A stretch of DNA of 64,000 nt from NCBI RefSeq assembly GCF_028502605.1, contig NC_079232.1, positions 7,068,001-7,132,000 on the forward strand, written 5' to 3'. A program made the translations under genes and the position numbers. The notes below the pieces were generated by a model. It saw nothing but the letters and a program-made list of their open reading frames with translations, was not told the origin of the DNA and ran no database searches. This DNA comes from Trichoderma breve. Lineage: Eukaryota; Ascomycota; Sordariomycetes; Hypocreales; Hypocreaceae. The number at the start of each line of letters is the position of its first letter. Positions within the stretch are counted from its first letter, which is position 1. Below are positions 57,591-64,000 of this stretch, one piece after another.

Positions 57591-58870
57591 ATGCCATCTC
57601 TACCACCCGGGGTTGCAAAATCTCTCGATGCGACAAAGGTGGATTATCGGCTTCTGGGAGCTAGCGGTCTCCGTGTGTCAGTTCCTATTGTGGGATGTAT
57701 GAGCATCGGCAATCCCGAATGGGCAAACTGGGTCATTGGGCCTGAAAAAGCCATCCCTCTATTGAAAGCTGCCTATGACCGAGGAGTAAATACTGTCCGT
57801 CCTCTACCATTACATCCAAACTTGACATCTGTTCTAATATGCAGTAGTGGGATACAGCAAACATTTACTCCAACGGAGATTCAGAAAGGATCATCGCCCA
57901 AGCCATCAAGAAACATCATCTTCCACGCCATAAACTGGTACTGATGACCAAGGCTTGGAGCTGTGTTGGAGAGGAGCAATTCCATGCATATCCAATCTTG
58001 GATAAGCTGAGGCAAACAAAGGACTACGTGAACCAGTTTGGTAGGCCCTTGAAAGGTTTCCTCGGTAAACAACTGGATTGACATCAAATAGATCTCTCAA
58101 GGTCGGCTCTATTCACCGCCGTGAATAATTCTCTTGAACGGTTAGAGACGGACTACATTGACGTCTTTTGGATTCATCGGTTTGACCCATACACTCCAAT
58201 TGAGGAGACTATGCGTGCTTTACACGATCTAGTTACTGCTGGAAAGATTCGATATATCGGAGCTTCGTCGATGTGGACTTGGCAATTTGCCATGATGCAG
58301 TTTTGTGCAGAGAAGAATGGCTGGACAAAGTTTGTCGCAATGCAGGTAATTGGTGATTTCGAACTTTCCTCTATGACTTTTGTCATTAACATATTAATTA
58401 GAACCATTACAGTCTGCTCTATCGTGAAGAAGAGCGCGAAATGAACAAGTTCTGCGAGGCCACAGGCGTGGCTATCATCCCTGTAAGTTCATCCCTCTAA
58501 TGGCACTCGTATCACCAAGACGATTTACTTACTCAATTGTTAGTGGGGGCCGCTTGCAGAAGGAAAGCTCGCTCGGCCAGTGAAAGCTCAAGGAACTACC
58601 TCTCGATCTGCCGGCACGGAGGAGACTTTACGACCCGAGTCGGTCGAAATCATCAACCGGGTGGAAGAATTGGCGAAGCGAAAGAACTGGACCATGAGTC
58701 AAGTGACACTTGCTTGGACTCAGAAGCGAGTTACGAGCCCTATAATTGGCTTCAGCAGCCTTGAGAGACTCGACGAGGCTCTATCGGCCCGCGGCAAAGA
58801 GCTGACTGCTGAGGAAGAGGCATATCTGGAGAAGCCATACACGCCACTCGAAGTAGAGGGTCATTTCTGA
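57591..58870 (+). CDS. Aldo-keto reductase, five exons, 352 aa
   Basis: It is an NADPH-dependent carbonyl reductase of the fungal yakc/aryl-alcohol-dehydrogenase-like group. Exons 57591-57794, 57848-58040, 58092-58345, 58402-58482 and 58544-58870 join in frame (introns of 53, 51, 56, 61 nt). The catalytic residues are Asp70 and Tyr75 ([10 protein letters not shown]), Lys103 (VLMTKAWS) and His161 (FWIHRFDP), the complete AKR tetrad. C-terminal cofactor contacts include [15 protein letters not shown]. The first donor is GTCCGT, which is weak, yet only this join gives GVNTWDTANIY. The divergent transaminase next door could supply a keto compound or use one made here. The substrate is unknown. 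Confidence 0.93.
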
Positions 58871-59497
58871 TGCAAAAGTCGAACGGCGCAGAAATATTCT
58901 GTGATTTTGCCAGGGAAATTGGATCGTGAGAGACGCAAAATGGGCAGAAGAGAACTACTTTTGTCAAAGGAGTAACCTGCTGAACTCGAATTATGCCAGA
59001 ACTTACGAGGTTGATTAGAGTGCTGCTCAATTTCTTCTTCCGCTTCCTAATTAAATCGCGAGCTTTAGCTAGATATTTCATATGACTACGCGATTATGAC
59101 TTTGCCTTCTTAAAGTTCTCTAATACCAGACATTCTCCTGGAAAACTGGGTAAGTTGACATTATGGAAGCAGCAAGATCATTTTCACACGGGAATTCGTG
59201 ATGGCTACATCATATTGTTAGAATTTCCCCAAACATTTCATCTAGGAGCTGTCTGACCAAATCTTCTGTTTGTACGTATCCCAAGATATTTGAGGAAGCC
59301 GAAAATGATTACTACATTCCCACCCCAAGAGAGAAGGCCTAACTCTTTAGTAACACACATCCGCACCAAAACATTGGGCATCAAAAACTCAGGTTAAGAC
59401 AATATAGTAAATGAATAATAACATAACTACTCCCAATACTCGAATAGAAGTGCCAGTGGAAATAAGATTCGGTCATGCATGTCGAATCCTAGTTCTG
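58871..59497. other. Convergent 3' spacer
   Basis: This is the shared downstream region of the aldo-keto reductase and the MFS transporter genes. No gene is seen. Confidence 0.45.
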
Positions 59498-61075
59498 CTA
59501 TGGTTGCTCACCGTCAAGTCCTAGCAAGTCGGTACTACCAAACTTCCAGGCGGGAACTTTGTGCTCAAAAAGCAAGTCAAGCTCTTCAAACGTCTTGTTT
59601 TTAGTTTCCGGTAGGCAGAAGATGCTCCATATGAGCAGAAGAAAACCCAGCCCACCAAACAGAAACCCAATCTTGCCACCCCAGTTTGCCTCAGTAGCGC
59701 TCATCGCGTAAGGAAGTCCAGCAGTGATTGCGAGAGAGAAAATATGCGCAGCTGAAGCAGCCACACCCAGAGTTTTGCCACGGATCGATGTGCTTGGGAC
59801 CTCTGCAATGATGGCGTAAACGAGAGGACCCAGTCCGCAGTTGTATACGAAGTAGAAGACAAGAAGCATAGTCGACTTGGCGTACAGAGCGGCCTTGTTA
59901 GAAGATGGAGCAAGGTCCAGGAACCCAACGATGAACATGAGCACCATGGTTATACCACAGGTCACGATATAGCCTAGCCTTCGGCCCCAGATTGACAGCA
60001 ACGGCCATGACAAAACGTTCCCGACGATGCCAAGGGCGAACAGACCAAGAGAAAGGTGAAAAGCTTGAGAATCTGACATTCCAGCCACTTGGAAATAGTA
60101 CGTAGCGAAGGATGATGCAACGTTGATGCCAGAAAAGAACTGACCACTGTAGGACACAGTACAGATCATGGTACGTCGAAGGTTTGTACCCTTAAAGCAG
60201 TCCCAGTACGAGATTGACCTCTCACGCTCTTCTTCAAGCAAGATGGTTTCCTTCATGTGAGCCAAGGTTTCATCGATATTCTCGGTATATCCTGTGCTTC
60301 TGAGAGCAGCTGTAGCCTCGTCGTATCGCTTCTTTTTCACTAGAAACCAAGGTGTTTCAGGAGCGAAAAAAGCACCGAGAATAAAAATGAGAGGAAAGGC
60401 GTATTCAGTAATGAAAGGAATTTTGTATGCCCATTTATCATTCATCGTTTGCGTCCCAGTCAAGATACCGATTGCAATAAACGAGCCAGCCACTTGAGCG
60501 AAATTGTTGGCTGCCAGTCCAATACCTCGTAGGCGGACAGGGAGGATCTCCGAAATGTATGCTGGCCCAAGGGCAGGGAAAGCGCCAGTGAGAAGACCAG
60601 TGATGACGGCTCCTACAAAGATGACTGCAGCGCTATTCCCCAAGATTTGAATCAAGAGAGTGAACAAGGATAGAGTTGTGCTTCCCAATAGTGTCTTCCG
60701 TGGTCCGAAACGATCGGTGCACCATCCTGCCCAGAGAGGTCCCAATAGGAAACCAATGATTGGTGCATATGGGTATGCGGCGGTCCATGACGCTGCGAGA
60801 ACATATTCGCCAGATCCAACAGGATACTCGTAACCAAAGTCTTTGCGAAACTGCGGGATGCCGACCAAAGTACCGAGAGTTGTGGCGTCGTAGCCAATGA
60901 CACAGTTTGGTATTATGAACCAAGTAGCCCACAAGACAGCGCTCTTGTGCTTCGATACAGCTTGACGGATGGTCAGATTGTGTTCTCGGTAGGTTGCCCG
61001 CTGAGAACTCTTGGTCAGATCATGACCGGCAGAGTCAATAACGGAAGCGGGTTTCTTAGAGATGGATTCATCCAT
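59498..61075 (-). CDS. MFS sugar/alpha-glucoside transporter, 525 aa
   Basis: It is a plasma-membrane sugar:proton symporter of the maltose/alpha-glucoside permease type. The protein has twelve membrane segments in two halves with a central cytosolic loop (about 240-290). Family motifs are visible: GWCTDRFGPRKT (loop 2-3), LPVRLRGIG and PETPWFLVKK before the loop, GRRLGY (loop 8-9) and PSTSIRGKTLG and PETKNKTFEELD near the end. I chose the ATG at 61075 (MDESISKKPAS) because it gives the usual hydrophilic start; an in-frame ATG at 61141 would add 22 residues that look like leader, possibly with a small intron. It may belong with the nearby reductase and transaminase. Confidence 0.93.
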   Translation of the reverse strand: MDESISKKPASVIDSAGHDLTKSSQRATYREHNLTIRQAVSKHKSAVLWATWFIIPNCVIGYDATTLGTLVGIPQFRKDFGYEYPVGSGEYVLAASWTAAYPYAPIIGFLLGPLWAGWCTDRFGPRKTLLGSTTLSLFTLLIQILGNSAAVIFVGAVITGLLTGAFPALGPAYISEILPVRLRGIGLAANNFAQVAGSFIAIGILTGTQTMNDKWAYKIPFITEYAFPLIFILGAFFAPETPWFLVKKKRYDEATAALRSTGYTENIDETLAHMKETILLEEERERSISYWDCFKGTNLRRTMICTVSYSGQFFSGINVASSFATYYFQVAGMSDSQAFHLSLGLFALGIVGNVLSWPLLSIWGRRLGYIVTCGITMVLMFIVGFLDLAPSSNKAALYAKSTMLLVFYFVYNCGLGPLVYAIIAEVPSTSIRGKTLGVAASAAHIFSLAITAGLPYAMSATEANWGGKIGFLFGGLGFLLLIWSIFCLPETKNKTFEELDLLFEHKVPAWKFGSTDLLGLDGEQP

Positions 61076-62122
61076 GCTGAAAATGAGTCTGGGTATACAA
61101 TGAGTAGCAATTTTTGAATCATAATTCTGAATCATGGTCAAGCATCTCCAACATATACATTTTCGTAGGGAGGATGTTGAGAGTTGTCTAAACTATTCTT
61201 TGGACAAGACTCTACCATATTGAGTAATTTACTTGATCAAGGCTAGTGCAGAGACACTATCTACTATTGTTCCAATGATATACTTAAGTGTTGATAACAA
61301 CAGCCCTGCATGAAAGGCCAACCAGCCCTGAAAGCATCTGATGGCGGGGGTGGGGGGAAACCACGTTTTCAGAAGCCGTGGATCCGGGGAAGCCATCAAT
61401 CGATATCAGCACTACCGACGATAAGTGCAATTGAGGCGGGGTAACATTGATTGAACCTTTCCCAACATGGTGATCCAGTATCTCTAGCCTCGTGGTGGTT
61501 TTGTGCGGGGTAACCCGACTACTATTATAGGTAATAATAACCATGATGGGATAGGCTTGCAAAAGGAATGTTTAGTGATACCAAGTTGTAGAAATTCCAT
61601 GCTAATGATTATTCATAAAAGAAAGCCACGGCGAATCCAGGACCTACATATTAAAGTAGTTGAAGCGGCGAGTGGAGTAGAGTTGACTAGATCTCTTAGA
61701 CTCGAACATGTGTAAATAGCACGGTGGTGTGCACAAATATATAATTTCAGACAACTGGAGGTCAAGAGGTAGGTATCAAGACTACAAATTTGCAATCTAT
61801 CGACCTTATAGACATAATATATTCAGGGTACAGTAAGTGAATCCGAAAATGAAGGGAAAGGCATCCTTATTAACAGGCGACTTTACTTCCGAAGCTACAT
61901 ACCCTAGATCTCCCACCAGAACTGGAATTGGACACCAAATCATGGAACCTTACATCATTCTTTATACTGCTAATTTTTATATTACGTCGATCTGTCTTGA
62001 ATAAATAACTCTTGGTATAAGGTCATATCAATATCGTATAACTTAAAACCCATTACAAGATACTGATACATCTAACGCAACAGCAGTCCATCTTGTCAGA
62101 CAACTTGATGATCCAGGGCCAC
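61076..62122. other. Intergenic stretch without a supported gene
   Basis: These 1.05 kb of AT-rich DNA lie upstream of the transporter gene. A GC-rich island (GGCGGGGGTGGGGGG near 61,340) fits the CRE1 type of site, in a plausible place for carbon repression of a sugar transporter. This is inference. Confidence 0.4.
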
Positions 62123-64000
62123 TTAACCAAATAAATACTGGCTTGTAGAGCCAAGTCCCGATTTCTGGTCAATGAGAGACCCCCACCAACTGTCTGGGTC
62201 CCCCGCTGCCGCCCAAACCTCCTCAAGCAAGCCAAGCGTGGTAGTAAACATGTCGTACCTTGTCTTGACACCCCACCAGCTGCAGTAATCTCTGGCTTCG
62301 GCTCGTAGATTCTCATCGTTGGTCTCGCACCCAGCCAGGAAAACAGGCAGCAGAAGCTGCTTCTGAATCATTGTGCTGCGCCGACAGGAGTGCACGTTGT
62401 TCAGCACCTTGCGGGCAAAGAACTCGATACGCGACATGAGCGCTTCGCCACGACGCCACTTGAAGACTCGCTCAATGTAAATAAGCAGTGCAAACCGCCA
62501 GGCTTGAGCACAGTGATGGAGGTCCTGAACGTGGTGTGTGGCTTCGGCAGAGTAGCAATCCCAGTTTTCAGGTAAATCAGGCTCACTGGACGGGGCAAAG
62601 TCCACATCTGGGCCATCATATCGCGGCGTCCTCCATTCCTTGATGGCTTTCTCTACTACCAGCACGGGGCCCATGTCGAACGTGACGCAAGTCATGCAAG
62701 AGGCTAGCTCAAACTCGCGTGCGTACGTTCCGAGTCGAAACATGTACTTGAAGAGCTGCTCAGGGCACCCGGAGACGTTGTAAAAGGTCGAAGTGCTGTC
62801 CCAGCTGAATACGCTATTAATTGTAGGACCGGATAGGACAAATCCTTGACGAGTGGTAAGTCCAAGCGTGACATCCCACCTAAGTGTGATACAGTTTAGT
62901 CCTTAATGTCGAAATGAACGGTCATTGGGTAGCTCACCAAACAAGCATATCCACCTGAGCCTGGATCCTTGGTGACCTCTGGATTTTAAAAACTTCAATA
63001 GCCTCGAGAAATCTCTGCGCTCGACTGAGGTGAGCGACCCAAGGGCCTTGGGCTGAGGTTGCACACTTGAGTCCGGTGTCAGCGAGGGTGTATATGCAGG
63101 CACAAATGGTGTTTCGGTTAACCTACGTCTAAAGTCATCAATATCAACAAACTGTTAAGCAAGTTGGTTCTAGACTTGGCGGATCCAAAGTCACAATCCA
63201 ACTCCTCTAAGAGTTGCATGGCCTTCTTTTTGTGCATCTTTGCTTCGGCTAGACAGGAACCAGTTTCGCGATGGATGTGTTTATATGACAGGGCAAGAAT
63301 AGAGTGCCAGAGCAGCGGTGAGCGCTTGCCCGTCTCGATATCGCAACGAAAAGGATTTGCCTCAAAGTCATGCGTCAAAGGCCATACGCAAAATTCTCGG
63401 TCGTCTACGCGTAAACATTAGTACATCCTAATTCTTGTCTTCTTCTTGATGACACCAAAATTGGCGATCTTACATTGAGCAAAAATCGTGCGAACGTTGT
63501 CGCTGAGATCTCGGGGAATTGATCCGTGGCCTTCCGTTACGGGGCCTACATCTCTCTCTACATCTTCAGTAGACTCGGAAGAGTCTTCTAACGGAATGTC
63601 CTCTCCAACAGAGGTGATGGGGGGATCTTGATCCTGTGTGATATGTTGTCCAGAGCTGTCTGTCGAAAAACCAACAGGTATGTCGCTAGTAAGGCCCTCA
63701 TCAGAGGAGGCAGGTAGATTGAATGGCGCTCCAAAAAGAGAGAAAGGATCATTCAATTCAAGAGAATCTCCCAAAGCCTGCCAGCTCAGCTGTGACCCAA
63801 GTAATTCAGAACGCGGCGGCAGTACAACAGCGGGAGGATCTTGGGACTCAACAGCGACGGCGTCATTCCCAGAGACAGAGACAGAGACAGATGCATTGTC
63901 GCTATTGTTACTCTCCGGACTGGAGTTTGTATGAGATTTGTCGTGAATGGTAGAAGATGGTTGCGATACTCTCTGTACGCCATCAGGCCTCGCTGTTGTT
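62123..64000 (-). CDS. Fungal transcription factor (DUF3468/Fungal_trans_2 region), 5' end beyond the window
   Basis: It is a regulator of the fungal Zn2Cys6 type judged by its C-terminal region; the DNA-binding domain must lie past base 64,000, because the frame is open through the right edge. Exons in the window are 64000-63474, 63404-63127, 63065-62938 and 62879-62123 (introns of 69, 61, 58 nt). They join to YDREFCVWPL, LDCATSAQGPW and LVWWDVTLGL, which read as normal family text. The first segment is Ser/Pro/Asp-rich linker with an SVSVSVSG run. The C-terminal part includes FRLGTYAREFELASC and the end GSTSQYLFG. It sits beside the transporter, aldo-keto reductase and transaminase genes and could be their local regulator. 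Confidence 0.88.

Overview
The window is nuclear DNA of a filamentous ascomycete. The protein-coding genes carry short introns of about 45 to 105 bases with GT-AG borders and fungal branch points, long AT-rich intergenic spaces, and typical Sordariomycete families. Two adjacent GH3 genes read almost like the Trichoderma reesei beta-glucosidase BGL1/Cel3A and beta-xylosidase BXL1 as I remember them, so the source is most likely a Trichoderma species other than T. reesei. All intron positions below come from reading splice sites by eye and checking that the phases add up to an open frame.

Left part (1-12.5 kb): a coiled-coil protein gene, then bgl1 and bxl1 in tandem on the minus strand, then almost 5 kb without a convincing gene upstream of bxl1. 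From 12.6 to 19.3 kb lies a decayed highly reducing polyketide synthase (minus strand). Remnants of KS, AT, DH, methyltransferase, ER, KR and ACP are all recognisable in the right order, but the frame is broken many times. A small DUF1772 (anthrone-oxygenase-like) gene follows at its old 5' side.

Middle (22-46 kb): an Ap4A phosphorylase, a four-exon secreted protein of unknown function, a short-chain dehydrogenase, a truncated regulator-like gene, a large NOD-like receptor (nucleoside phosphorylase, NACHT, WD40), a secreted crotonase-fold protein, an oligopeptide transporter, a coiled-coil protein resembling N-terminal parts of STAND proteins, a mucin-like single-pass membrane protein, and an HSP70-like ATPase.

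Right part (46-64 kb): a diverged tandem duplication in gene-free DNA, a thermolysin-type (M4) metallopeptidase without a signal peptide, an AidB-like acyl-CoA dehydrogenase with a GC-AG intron, a 2-oxoglutarate dioxygenase resembling xanthine dioxygenase, a 551-residue protein of unknown function, an (R)-amine-transaminase-like enzyme diverging from an aldo-keto reductase, an MFS sugar transporter and the 3' part of a transcription factor that runs off the right edge. The last four could form a small catabolic or metabolite cluster. No tRNA, rRNA, CRISPR or intact transposon was seen.
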